Shown here piece by piece: positions 15,921 through 23,538 of a stretch of DNA of 34,815 nucleotides (position 1 is the stretch's first letter; every line of letters begins with the position of its first letter). The stretch comes from a bacterium (GTDB lineage Bacteria > Hydrothermota > UBA3073 > JACQXS01), in the NCBI GenBank assembly GCA_030605695.1, contig JAUWHX010000075.1, positions 1 through 34,815 of the forward strand. The letters are read 5' to 3'. The notes beneath the pieces were generated by a model. The model was not told the origin of the DNA and searched no databases. It saw only the letters and a list, made by a program, of their open reading frames with translations. The position numbers and the translations under genes are program-made.

Positions 15921-18587
15921 TTATTTATCAGAAATTTCTTCTTGAATTAATTTGATATGTGCCTCAAGTTTAAGCAATTTTTGCTTATACTCTTTTGCTT
16001 TTTCGTGAGCCTTTTTTACTACTTCTGGTGGAGCTTTCTTCAGGAAATCAGAGGAAGCAAGGCGAAGCTCTGTATTTTTGACAAGCTGTCCGAGTTCTGA
16101 ATGTTCCAGTTCGAGTTTCTTTAATTCTTGCCCTAAATCTACAAGTCCTGCCAGAGGAATAAATATATCTACTCCCTTGGCAAGAGCGTGTTTGCACCCT
16201 TTGGGTATTGACTGTATAAATTCAATAGAATCTATTTTCCCCAAAGATTTAATGTATAGCTCATTCTCTTTAATAATATCTGGATAAGAAGGTTCACATT
16301 TCAAAAGGAGTTTAATGGGTTTTGTTTTTGGAATACGGAAGTCGGTTCTTGTATTCCTGGAAGCCATTATAATATTTTTGATAAGTTCAAATTCCTGTTC
16401 TGCAGGTAAATCTAAATCAGCTGGGTCCGGCAGGGGCCACTCGCTTATCATAATTGAGTTGTGAGTTGCAAGTTGTGAGTTATGAGTTGAGAGCTTTTGC
16501 CATATTTCTTCTGTAATAAACGGGATAAAAGGATGAAGGAGCCGTAATGTATTATCTAATATGCGTATTGCATTTTTTTTGTCCCCTTTTATTTTGAGAG
16601 TCTCAAGATACCAATCACAGAACTCGTGCCAGAAGAAATCATAAATCCGCATAGCAGGTTCTTGTAGTTTAAACTTGTCAAGTAAAGAAGTTACATCTTT
16701 TATAAGTTTGTGTTGTTTGGATAATATCCAGCGGTCAGGAAGTGTTAACCCTTTTCGGGATTCGGGGTTCGGGTTGGTGTTTGGCAATGAATCAAGAAGT
16801 CTATAAGCATTCCATATTTTATTTGTAAAGTCTCGTCCAAATTCAAATGTATTGGGCTGAATATGAGGGTCCTGTCCTTCACCAGCAGTAGTTATTAACG
16901 AAAATCTCAGGGCATCTGTGCCATACTCTCGTATAATATCTCTTGGGTCTATTCCATTTCCCAGGGATTTCGACATTCTTATTCCTTTTACATCTCTGAC
17001 GGTTCCGTGAAGATATACATCCGTAAATGGAGGTTTTCCCATAAACTCGTATCCAGCCATAATCATTCGGGCTACCCAGAAGAAAATTATCTCCGGTGCT
17101 GTACTGAGGAGTGCAGTTGGATAAAAATATTGGAGTTCTGGAGTTTGTGTGGGCCACCCAAAAGTAGAAAAGGGCCAGAGCCACGACGAAAACCAGGTAT
17201 CAAGGACATCTGTGTCCTGAACCAATTTCTTTGATTTGCAGTAAGGACATTGCTTAGGCTTCGTCTTAGAGACAATAATACCGTTTTGCATTTTGCATTT
17301 TGCATTTTGCATTTCTCTGCAATGCCAAACCGGCAACTGATGTCCCCACCATATCTGTCTTGATATACACCAATCTCTGATATTATACATCCAGTTTAAA
17401 TAAACACCCTTCCACCGAGGTGGATAAAATTTAATTTCTCCATCTTCTACTGCCCGGATTGCAGGTTTTGCAAGCTCCTTCATTCTCACAAACCATTGTT
17501 TTGAAAGAGTTGGCTCAATTATAGTTTTACATCTGTAACAATGTCCGATTGCACAATTATAGGGTTCGGTTCGCTCAAGAAGTCCAAGTTCTTCAAGGTC
17601 AGCAATAACCTTTTTTCTGGCTTCAAATCTTTCAAGCCCTTTATACCCACCACCATTCTCATTGATTACTCCTGTTTTATCCAGTATGAGTATTTTGGGC
17701 AATTTATGCTCCTGAGCAATTTCAAAATCAACAGGGTCATGCGCTGGAGTTATTTTAACTATCCCTGTTCCAAATTCAGGGTCGACTTTCTCATCAGCTA
17801 TTACAGGGATTTCACGATTCATAAGAGGAAGTAGAACAGTCCTCCCAATAAACTTAGCATTCTTTTTATCTTTTGGACTCACCGCACAAGCAGTATCACC
17901 GAGCATTGTCTCGGGTCTGGTTGTTGCCACAATTATATACTCTTGTGTTCTTGTGCTCTTGTGCTCTTGCGACTTAAGAGGGTATTTAATATAATAGAGC
18001 TTACCCTTTCTTTCTTTATGTTCAACTTCTTCATCAGCGACTGCAGTTTTACATCTTGGACACCAGTTTACAATGTAATCTCCCTGATAAATCAGTCCTT
18101 TTTCATAAAGCCGTACAAAAGCTTCACGCACAGCCTCGCTGAGACCGGAGTCTAAAGTAAATCTTGTTCTGTCCCAATCGCAACTGCAACCAAGTTTTTT
18201 GAGTTGCTCCAATATAGTGTGTTTTTTTTCATTTACCCATTCCCATACGAGGTTCAGGAATTTATCTTTGCCTATTTTTTCTATGGGCTCATAATGTAGC
18301 ACTTCTCTTTCAACTATTACTTGAGTGGCGATTCCTGCATGGTCAACTCCGGGAAGCCACTCAGCCATAAAACCTTGCATTCTGCGATATCGTATAAATA
18401 TATCCTGAATTGTGTTGTTAAGAGCATGCCCAAGATGTAAAACATCAGTTACATTTGGAGGAGGAATAACAATTGTGAATGGTTTTAACTTAGAGTCCGG
18501 AGTTGCCTTGAAATAACCATTCTCGAGCCAGACTTTGTACCACTTTTCCTCTACGGGGATTGGGTCATATTTTTTAGGTATATCCAT
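15921..18587 (-). CDS. valS: Valyl-tRNA synthetase
   Basis: 888 residues, class Ia aminoacyl-tRNA synthetase charging tRNA-Val. HIGH-type motif HLGH at 51-54 within PPPNVTDVLHLGHALNNT, editing domain with VATTRPETMLGDTA, the CISRQIWWGHQLPVWHC segment, KMSKS-type RMSKSLGN near 535-541, an anticodon-binding domain, and a C-terminal coiled coil (~820-880) typical of ValS. Four short-repeat arrays are read through in frame at residues ~206-216, ~426-435, ~602-611 and ~700-711, each where ValS sequences commonly vary in length, so catalysis should be intact. The 5' end has a promoter and no ribosome site. It is divergent from the redox operon, with ~150 bp between starts. Confidence 0.97.
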   Translation of the reverse strand: MDIPKKYDPIPVEEKWYKVWLENGYFKATPDSKLKPFTIVIPPPNVTDVLHLGHALNNTIQDIFIRYRRMQGFMAEWLPGVDHAGIATQVIVEREVLHYEPIEKIGKDKFLNLVWEWVNEKKHTILEQLKKLGCSCDWDRTRFTLDSGLSEAVREAFVRLYEKGLIYQGDYIVNWCPRCKTAVADEEVEHKERKGKLYYIKYPLKSQEHKSTRTQEYIIVATTRPETMLGDTACAVSPKDKKNAKFIGRTVLLPLMNREIPVIADEKVDPEFGTGIVKITPAHDPVDFEIAQEHKLPKILILDKTGVINENGGGYKGLERFEARKKVIADLEELGLLERTEPYNCAIGHCYRCKTIIEPTLSKQWFVRMKELAKPAIRAVEDGEIKFYPPRWKGVYLNWMYNIRDWCISRQIWWGHQLPVWHCREMQNAKCKMQNGIIVSKTKPKQCPYCKSKKLVQDTDVLDTWFSSWLWPFSTFGWPTQTPELQYFYPTALLSTAPEIIFFWVARMIMAGYEFMGKPPFTDVYLHGTVRDVKGIRMSKSLGNGIDPRDIIREYGTDALRFSLITTAGEGQDPHIQPNTFEFGRDFTNKIWNAYRLLDSLPNTNPNPESRKGLTLPDRWILSKQHKLIKDVTSLLDKFKLQEPAMRIYDFFWHEFCDWYLETLKIKGDKKNAIRILDNTLRLLHPFIPFITEEIWQKLSTHNSQLATHNSIMISEWPLPDPADLDLPAEQEFELIKNIIMASRNTRTDFRIPKTKPIKLLLKCEPSYPDIIKENELYIKSLGKIDSIEFIQSIPKGCKHALAKGVDIFIPLAGLVDLGQELKKLELEHSELGQLVKNTELRLASSDFLKKAPPEVVKKAHEKAKEYKQKLLKLEAHIKLIQEEISDK
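16456..16490. repeat. Heptanucleotide array in valS (residues ~700-711)
   Basis: Five 7-mers: gagttgt, gagttgc, aagttgt, gagttat, gagttga. The unit is the reverse complement of the ctcacaa unit in purL (13558-13592). Confidence 0.9.
16756..16783. repeat. Heptanucleotide array in valS (residues ~602-611)
   Basis: Four degenerate 7-mers (cgggatt, cggggtt, cgggttg, gtgtttg), encoding a Pro/Asn-rich loop (NTNPNPES). Confidence 0.8.
17284..17311. repeat. Heptanucleotide array in valS (residues ~426-435)
   Basis: Four exact copies of ttttgca, encoding MQNAKCKMQN just after the QLPVWHC segment. Confidence 0.93.
17941..17972. repeat. Octanucleotide array in valS (residues ~206-216)
   Basis: Four 8-mers: tcttgtgt, tcttgtgc, tcttgtgc, tcttgcga. 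It encodes SQEHKSTRTQE in a loop before the editing-domain TTRPE motif. The unit length differs from the other intragenic arrays. Confidence 0.85.
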
Positions 18588-18596
18588 ATTAGATTA

Positions 18597-18624
18597 TATT
18601 TAGCATAAACTCATTGAAAGTCAA
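18597..18624 (-). promoter_or_regulatory. Promoter of valS, possibly leaderless
   Basis: Minus-strand TTGACT (18619-18624), 16-base spacer, TAAATA (18597-18602), nine bases to the ATG at 18587. No ribosome site. Its -35 belongs to the block that is duplicated at 26287. Confidence 0.5.
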
Positions 18625-18732
18625 CAGAAAAAACTTATAGATTTTAGCTTTTAAAATATTTTTCAATATTTTCTAAAAATTGCTTGACACCATAGAATTA
18701 GTTGTTAATTTTAAACCAGTTAAAAAAGGAGG
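18616..18732 (+). promoter_or_regulatory. Promoter and leader of the redox/sulfur operon (duplicated block, copy 1)
   Basis: TTGACA (18684-18689), 16-base spacer, TAATTT (18706-18711), then aaaggagg (18725-18732) before the dsrE-like ATG. The segments gaaagtcaaca, tttttcaatattttc, agttgttaatttta and aaaaaaggaggt recur with the same spacing to the promoter at 26287-26405. Confidence 0.75.
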
Positions 18733-18739
18733 TATTGTT

Positions 18740-19093
18740 ATGGCTAAAGTAGCAATTACGTGTAATGGGTCAGAGCCCGGTAATGTTTTTCCACCTTTTA
18801 TTTTGGGCTCAAGTGCAGTTGCATCCGGTGATGAATTAGTTCTGTTCTTTATACCTGGTGGCGCACCTGCTCTGGTGAAAGGAAAGATGGAAACGATGAA
18901 AGTCAAAGGGTTGCCAGACTTAGTTGAGTTATACGAAGGAGTCCGAGGTCTTGGAGGCAGAATACTTGTCTGTGAACTGGCATTAGATGCTAAAGATTTG
19001 AAAAAAGAGGACTTTAGAGAAGGTGTAGAAATCGTAGGAGCAACCACATTCCTGAATGAGATTAAGGATGCTACGATAACTTTCTCTTTTTGA
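18740..19093 (+). CDS. DsrE-family protein
   Basis: 117 residues from the ATG at 18740, chosen because a strong aaggagg site lies 7 bases upstream and the frame before it overlaps the promoter. The fold pattern (beta-strand AKVAITCNG, FFIPGGAPALVKG, then GRILVCELALDA with a Cys in the position conserved in DsrE proteins) fits the DsrE/TusD family, which carries persulfide sulfur. Domain FIPGGAPAL resembles the DsrE2-like versions found beside TusA. It is the first gene of the nine-gene operon and is followed after 22 bp by TusA, its usual relay partner. Direction of sulfur flow cannot be read from sequence. Confidence 0.8.
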   Translation: MAKVAITCNGSEPGNVFPPFILGSSAVASGDELVLFFIPGGAPALVKGKMETMKVKGLPDLVELYEGVRGLGGRILVCELALDAKDLKKEDFREGVEIVGATTFLNEIKDATITFSF

Positions 19094-19115
19094 AATTTGA
19101 TTAAAAGGAGGTAAA

Positions 19116-19340
19116 ATGGCTACACATACACTTGATACTTTGGGACTTAAATGTCCCCAGCCAATTCTTAAAGTGGCAGTGAAAGCTAAGGAACTTCAAC
19201 CAGGCGATATGCTTGAGGTAATAGCTGATTGTCACTCTTTCCCTGATGATATGAAAGCATGGTGTGAAAAGACAGGCAGGACCCTACTTGTCTGTGCGGA
19301 TGAAGGGGGAGGAAAGTTTAAGGCTCAGATACAATTTTAA
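19116..19340 (+). CDS. tusA: TusA/SirA-family sulfur carrier
   Basis: 74 residues, the usual size of TusA. The hallmark CPQP (CPxP) has the sulfur-binding Cys at residue 13, in TLGLKCPQPILKVAVKAKEL, and the DMLEVIADC strand follows. TusA carries sulfur as a persulfide on this Cys, passing it between DsrE-type proteins and acceptors. In tRNA thiolation it works with TusBCD; in sulfur oxidisers it works with sHdr enzymes. Neighbourhood with HdrA-like proteins favours the second kind of role, but the direction is unknown. Strong ribosome site (aaaaggaggt). A paralog is not seen elsewhere in the window. Confidence 0.93.
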   Translation: MATHTLDTLGLKCPQPILKVAVKAKELQPGDMLEVIADCHSFPDDMKAWCEKTGRTLLVCADEGGGKFKAQIQF

Positions 19341-19428
19341 GAAATCAGGAAAATAGAAAATAAGAAAATAGAGGGTAGTATTAGGGTAATAATTTCTTAA
19401 TTTCCTAATTTCTCATTTTCTTGAGATT
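19341..19428. repeat. Short-repeat spacer between tusA and mvhD
   Basis: Left part (19345-19375) is built from aaaatag-like units; right part (19390-19425) from taatttct-like 8-mers on the complementary theme. The two halves can base-pair. Same style as the accD spacer. Confidence 0.55.
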
Positions 19429-19854
19429 ATGCAAGAAGAGTTTACACCTAAGATAGTGGGGTTTCTGTGTAATTGGTGCTCCTACGCGGGTGCTGACCTT
19501 GCAGGGACAAGTAAATTGAAAATGCCCCCTTCTCTTGCAGTCATTAGAGTAATGTGCTCCAGTAGAGTAGACCCTGTTCTTGTATTGAGAGCCTTTTTGC
19601 GAGGTGCAGATGGGGTGTTGATTGCAGGATGCCATCCGGGAGATTGCCACTATGAGAAGGGAAATTATTACGCTCGTAGAAGATTCGCACTCTTAAAGTC
19701 AGTTGTTGAGACCCTGGAGCTGGATTCAGAAAGATTACAGCTATCATGGGTTTCTGCATCAGAGGGACCCAGATTTCAACAGGTAGTTACTGAATTTACA
19801 GAGAAGTTAAAAAAGCTTGGACCCAACCCGATGCAGGAAAAAACATCTATGTGA
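19429..19854 (+). CDS. MvhD-like 2Fe-2S electron-transfer subunit (copy 1)
   Basis: 141 residues, the length of MvhD/VhuD, the small iron-sulfur subunit that passes electrons between a hydrogenase or other donor and HdrA. Cysteines occur as CNWCSY (14 and 17), CSSRVDP (~44) and GCHPGDCHY (~67-73), the family's pattern, followed by GNYYARRRFA. A second, very similar copy ends the operon (25764-26189). No hydrogenase large or small subunit is nearby, so the partner donor is more likely one of the FrhB-like proteins downstream. The start ATG has only a weak gag ribosome site. Strong family match, partner inferred. Confidence 0.92.
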   Translation: MQEEFTPKIVGFLCNWCSYAGADLAGTSKLKMPPSLAVIRVMCSSRVDPVLVLRAFLRGADGVLIAGCHPGDCHYEKGNYYARRRFALLKSVVETLELDSERLQLSWVSASEGPRFQQVVTEFTEKLKKLGPNPMQEKTSM

Positions 19855-19863
19855 TATTAAAAA

Positions 19864-21141
19864 ATGAAAGAGAAAAACGGTAATGTATTAATAATAGGAG
19901 CTGGAGTTGCAGGAATGGAGGCAAGTCTATTACTCGCTAATTCAGATAAAAAAGTCTATCTGGTTGAGCGTACATCCTACACCGGTGGCAATGTAATAAA
20001 GTTTGAAAAAGTTTTCTCTAATATGGAATGTGCTACTTGTATGTTAGCACCAAAGCAACAAGAACTTCTGGCAAACGAGAATATTGAACTTTTGACTCTT
20101 GCTGAGGTTATTGATGTTAAAGGTTCCGCCGGAGATTTTACTGTAAAAGTTAGGAAAAAAGCTAGGTATGTAGATTTGCAGAATTGTATTGGCTGTAGTG
20201 CTTGCTTTGAGCCCTGTCCGGTTAGCGTGAAAAATGAATTTGAAGAGGGACTTTCGGAGAGAAAGGCAATATATGTTCCCTGTCCCGGTGCACTTCCAAA
20301 TGTTCCTGCAATTGATACAGAAAATTGTGTCAGATTTAAAGGCAAGGATTGTCAACTGTGCAAAGAAGCTTGTATGTTTGAAGCAATTGATTTTGACCAG
20401 AAAGATGAGGAACTTAAGCTGAAAGTCGGAGCAATAATAGTAGCCACAGGATTCAGCACATTTGACTCCAAAAAGACCCCTCACCTCGGATACGGGAAAC
20501 TTGCTGATGTATATACTGCCTTTGAGTTTGAGAGAATGTTTGCTTCTAATGGACCTACCGAAGGAGAGATTAAGCTCCGAAATGGTGAAACTCCGAAATC
20601 TGCTGTTATCATCCATTGCGTAGGGAGAGAAGAAAAAGGATATTGTTCTGGAGTGTGCTGTATGTATTCCCTTAAATTCACTCACTACTTGAAGGAAAAG
20701 CTTCCAGAAATCAAGATAGCCGAGTTTTATTCTGATTTATGTATTCCGGGTAAGTCCTATCAAAAGTTTTATGAGGAGACCAAAACTATGGGACCCGAGA
20801 TTATTAGATTCAATGAGATTGAAGTCGTCAACGCTAATGGACAACTAACAGTAAACTACAAACCCGACACCCTAAACCCTAAACCCCAAACCCTAAATAC
20901 TGATATGGTTATTCTTGCTCCAGCAATTGAACCGGACGGTAATGCGAATAAACTTGCAGAGGTAATTGGCATTCCCCAAGATGAATATGGGTTCTTTGCT
21001 GAAGGGCATCCAGAGATTGACTCTGTAGCTACGCAGAAAGAAGGAATATTTATTGCAGGGTGTGTGCAAGGACCAAAAGACATTCAAGACTCGGTAGCCC
21101 AATCAGAAGCAGCAGTGGGAAAAATACTTTCATCAAGATAA
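19864..21141 (+). CDS. Short HdrA-like flavoprotein with inserted ferredoxin
   Basis: 425 residues. Starts directly with an FAD-binding GAGVAG (12-17), so the N-terminal domain of full HdrA is missing. CATCMLAPKQ (Cys 56, 59) matches the FAD-proximal cluster site. An inserted ferredoxin domain has CIGCSACFEPCP (from 108) and CQLCKEAC (from 163). The second nucleotide-binding region has VGAIIVATGFSTFD and CVGREEKGYCSGVCCMYS. The C-terminal ferredoxin of HdrA is absent; it ends after GIFIAGCVQGPKDIQDSVAQ. Such proteins hold FAD and can bifurcate or confurcate electrons. It resembles QmoA in size. A 7-bp array encodes residues ~333-346. It starts 9 bp after mvhD, with no clear ribosome site. Confidence 0.88.
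   Translation: MKEKNGNVLIIGAGVAGMEASLLLANSDKKVYLVERTSYTGGNVIKFEKVFSNMECATCMLAPKQQELLANENIELLTLAEVIDVKGSAGDFTVKVRKKARYVDLQNCIGCSACFEPCPVSVKNEFEEGLSERKAIYVPCPGALPNVPAIDTENCVRFKGKDCQLCKEACMFEAIDFDQKDEELKLKVGAIIVATGFSTFDSKKTPHLGYGKLADVYTAFEFERMFASNGPTEGEIKLRNGETPKSAVIIHCVGREEKGYCSGVCCMYSLKFTHYLKEKLPEIKIAEFYSDLCIPGKSYQKFYEETKTMGPEIIRFNEIEVVNANGQLTVNYKPDTLNPKPQTLNTDMVILAPAIEPDGNANKLAEVIGIPQDEYGFFAEGHPEIDSVATQKEGIFIAGCVQGPKDIQDSVAQSEAAVGKILSSR
20860..20901. repeat. Heptanucleotide array in short hdrA
   Basis: Six 7-mers close to aaaccct (aaacccg, acaccct, aaaccct, aaacccc, aaaccct, aaatact), encoding a Pro/Asn-rich loop before NTDMVILAPA. The aligned site in the long hdrA (about 22496-22530) has a degenerate version. 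Confidence 0.85.
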
Positions 21142-21283
21142 AATGCAATTAAAAACAGGGATTGAAAGAGAACCCAAGAGAAATAAGAAAAAAATCTCTT
21201 CCAATCTCTTGAAATTCCTGTTAAATTGAAATGAGTACACAGAGTGGACATATTGAAAGTCTCTGTGACCTCTGTGGTTAAAA
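21142..21283. other. Spacer between hdrA paralogs with long hairpin
   Basis: Arms 21154-21181 and 21195-21222 are inverted repeats matching at 22 of 28 positions around a 13-base A-rich loop. After it, cacagag...ctctgtg and cctctgtgg elements (about 21238-21275) form a smaller hairpin directly before the next gene, which has no ribosome site. No gene is seen. Confidence 0.6.
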
Positions 21284-23020
21284 ATGCCTATGGAAGAGAA
21301 AATAGGTGTATATGTATGTGAATGTGGGCCCAATATAGCTGATAAGGTAGATATTGATAAAGTAGTGGAGACAATTTCTTCTCTGCCATCCGTAAATGTA
21401 GTTGAGAGGCATAAGCTTTTGTGTTCCGAAGATGGCAAGAAATTCCTCAAAGAAAGTATCCAAAAAAATGAATTAACGCGTATTGTAGTTGCAGCTTGCT
21501 CACCAAAGCAACATGAGGTTACATTTATGAGAGTATGTGAGTCTGCAGGCATTAACCCCTACTTTTTCCAACTTACTAACATACGGGAGCAGTGTGCCTG
21601 GATTATAGACGATAAGGAAGAAGCTACTGAAAGGACGATAAGATATATAAGAGCAGCTATTAGAAGAGTCCTTTATCATAAAGCCCTTGAGAAGAAAGAG
21701 ATAGAAGCGAATCCTGATGTTCTTGTAATTGGAGGCGGGATTGCAGGAATTTCCGCGAGTCTATTACTTGCCAGTGGAGACAGAAAGGTCTATTTGATTG
21801 AGAAAACAAAAGTTGTCGGAGGAAAAGTCCGAGAATTTGCCAAACTTTTTCCACGAATGGAGCCGTGCTCTGATATTATATCGCAGAAAATCAAGGAAGT
21901 AGAAAACAATAAAAATATTGAAGTTCACACTGACAGCGAAGTTTCTGAAGTATTAGGATTTCTGGGAAACTTTGTTGCAAAAGTAAACACCAGCGAAAAT
22001 AAAGCTATCGAGCAACCAAGCGAGCAAGCTATCAAGGAAAAGGGTTTAGAAAATAAGGAGCTTGAACTCAAAGTTGGAGCAGTGGTAGTGGCTACTGGAT
22101 TTAGTATGCTTGACTTACAACAGCTTCCCCAATATGGATATGGAAAATATGATAATGTCTATACCGCTCTGGAATTTGAAAAGATGAATGCTGAGGGGAA
22201 AATTCTTCTAAAAAATGGTAAACCTCCAAAGCAAATTGCTATTATCCATTGTGTAGGAAGAGAAAAAGTAGGTTATTGTTCAAGGGTTTGTTGTATGTAT
22301 TCTCTTAAGTTTGCTAATTATATCAAATCTAAACTCCCAAGTGTCAAGGTATCTCATTTATATACAGACCTTACTGTTCCAGGCAAAACTTATCAAAAAT
22401 TCTATGAACAGACCAAAGAAAAGGATGTTGAATTCATCCGTGCCCAAGATATTGAAATTACTGAGTCTAATGGACAGCTAACGATAAACCACAAAGGAAC
22501 CCCTAACCTCAAACCCCTAAATACCGATATGGTAATTCTTTCTTCTGCTATTACTCCTTCCTCTGATGCCCACAAGCTCGCAGAGATGCTTAATATTTCT
22601 CAAGGTGATAATGGCTTCTTTGTAGAAGAGCATCCAAAACTTGCACCGGTTTCTACATCAATGGAAGGCATATTTATTACTGGATGTGCTCAAGGCCCAA
22701 AGAATATTTCAGATTCAATAGTTCAAGCACAAGCAGTAGCTGGGAAAATACTCTCAAGTATTATCCCTGGCAAGAAATTAGAACTTGAGGTAAAAACCTC
22801 TGAAATCTCTGAAGCACTTTGTATTGGCTGTCAGACCTGTCTTGAGGTTTGTTCTTATGGGGCTATTTACTTTGATGAGATAAAAAGAGTATGCATCGTA
22901 AATGAAGTATTGTGTAGAGGATGCGGAAACTGTGTTGGAAGTTGTCCATCCGGAGCAGCATCATCTAAACATTTTACCACTACACAACTTCATCAAGAAG
23001 TTGTAGAAGCACTAAGATGA
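21284..23020 (+). CDS. Long HdrA-like flavoprotein with N- and C-terminal iron-sulfur domains
   Basis: 578 residues. The N-terminal domain typical of HdrA is present (GVYVCECGPNI, KLLCSEDG, VVAACSPKQHE, NIREQCAWI), then FAD-binding GGGIAGISASLLLA near 148 and VVVATGFSMLD. Where HdrA normally has its inserted ferredoxin there is only a short Glu/Lys-rich loop (SENKAIEQPSEQAIKEKG). At the FAD-proximal cluster site only one Cys remains (MEPCSD). The C-terminus carries two 4Fe-4S motifs (CIGCQTCLEVCS and CRGCGNCVGSCP). Its domain losses are complementary to those of the short paralog just upstream, so the two could act as a heterodimer equal to one full HdrA. ATG 21284 or 21290; neither has a ribosome site. 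Confidence 0.9.
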   Translation: MPMEEKIGVYVCECGPNIADKVDIDKVVETISSLPSVNVVERHKLLCSEDGKKFLKESIQKNELTRIVVAACSPKQHEVTFMRVCESAGINPYFFQLTNIREQCAWIIDDKEEATERTIRYIRAAIRRVLYHKALEKKEIEANPDVLVIGGGIAGISASLLLASGDRKVYLIEKTKVVGGKVREFAKLFPRMEPCSDIISQKIKEVENNKNIEVHTDSEVSEVLGFLGNFVAKVNTSENKAIEQPSEQAIKEKGLENKELELKVGAVVVATGFSMLDLQQLPQYGYGKYDNVYTALEFEKMNAEGKILLKNGKPPKQIAIIHCVGREKVGYCSRVCCMYSLKFANYIKSKLPSVKVSHLYTDLTVPGKTYQKFYEQTKEKDVEFIRAQDIEITESNGQLTINHKGTPNLKPLNTDMVILSSAITPSSDAHKLAEMLNISQGDNGFFVEEHPKLAPVSTSMEGIFITGCAQGPKNISDSIVQAQAVAGKILSSIIPGKKLELEVKTSEISEALCIGCQTCLEVCSYGAIYFDEIKRVCIVNEVLCRGCGNCVGSCPSGAASSKHFTTTQLHQEVVEALR

Positions 23021-23039
23021 AGAATAAAAAAAGAGTGCT

Positions 23040-23516
23040 ATGAAATCTTTGATGATTTTTGTGTTCATTGTGGTATTGGGTGGATGCAAGAATAAGGTAA
23101 CTGAAACAGAAGAGAAAACCCTCTATACTGAATTCCAGCTTATAGACTCTCTCGGAGTTCCCACCACGAGTTTTCATGTTGGAGACAATGTGTATTTTTA
23201 CTGTGCTATTATTAATCGGACTGGCAAGACACAACCGTGGTGGAAATCAAGTACAGCACCCATTGTATTTTTCGAAGTGTTTATTGGAGATAGTTTTATT
23301 GGTTCTTCTGTTGATGGAATGGGCTTTGCAGATGTGATAGTTTCTGGCAAACTATTGAATAGTGATATTCTTGCTCTTAAAGATTCTTGGCTTGCAAACC
23401 TTAAACATGGAGTGTTACCAGTAGGAGAGTATACAGTGTGGGCAAAACCACAATTACGGTTTGATAATTTTGGAGCTTTGCCTGATGAAAAAATCGATTT
23501 CAAAATTTTACCTTGA
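23040..23516 (+). CDS. Lipoprotein of unknown function within redox operon
   Basis: 158 residues with a lipoprotein signal (hydrophobic start ending in VVLGGC, lipidated Cys at about 16). The rest looks like a single beta-sandwich: FHVGDNVYFYCAIINRTGK, IVFFEVFIGDSFIG, and LPVGEYTVWAKPQLRFD resemble the strand pattern of BsuPI-type and other Ig-like envelope domains, but I do not recognise a family with certainty. It lies 19 bp after the long hdrA and 22 bp before the first FrhB-like gene. An exported protein is unexpected among cytosolic redox subunits; it might tie the complex to the envelope or be a chance insertion. Confidence 0.65.
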   Translation: MKSLMIFVFIVVLGGCKNKVTETEEKTLYTEFQLIDSLGVPTTSFHVGDNVYFYCAIINRTGKTQPWWKSSTAPIVFFEVFIGDSFIGSSVDGMGFADVIVSGKLLNSDILALKDSWLANLKHGVLPVGEYTVWAKPQLRFDNFGALPDEKIDFKILP

Positions 23517-23538
23517 TTTCTGCTAACAAGAGAAACAA

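Noticed and set aside
20044-20685. Long antisense open frame (213 codons) within the short hdrA
   Set aside because: It is opposite a well-supported gene, has no family features, and open antisense frames are common opposite such genes.
20860-20901. aaaccct units resembling plant-type telomere repeats
   Set aside because: They are one of several 7-bp unit types in the window, are inside a bacterial gene, and are only six degenerate copies.
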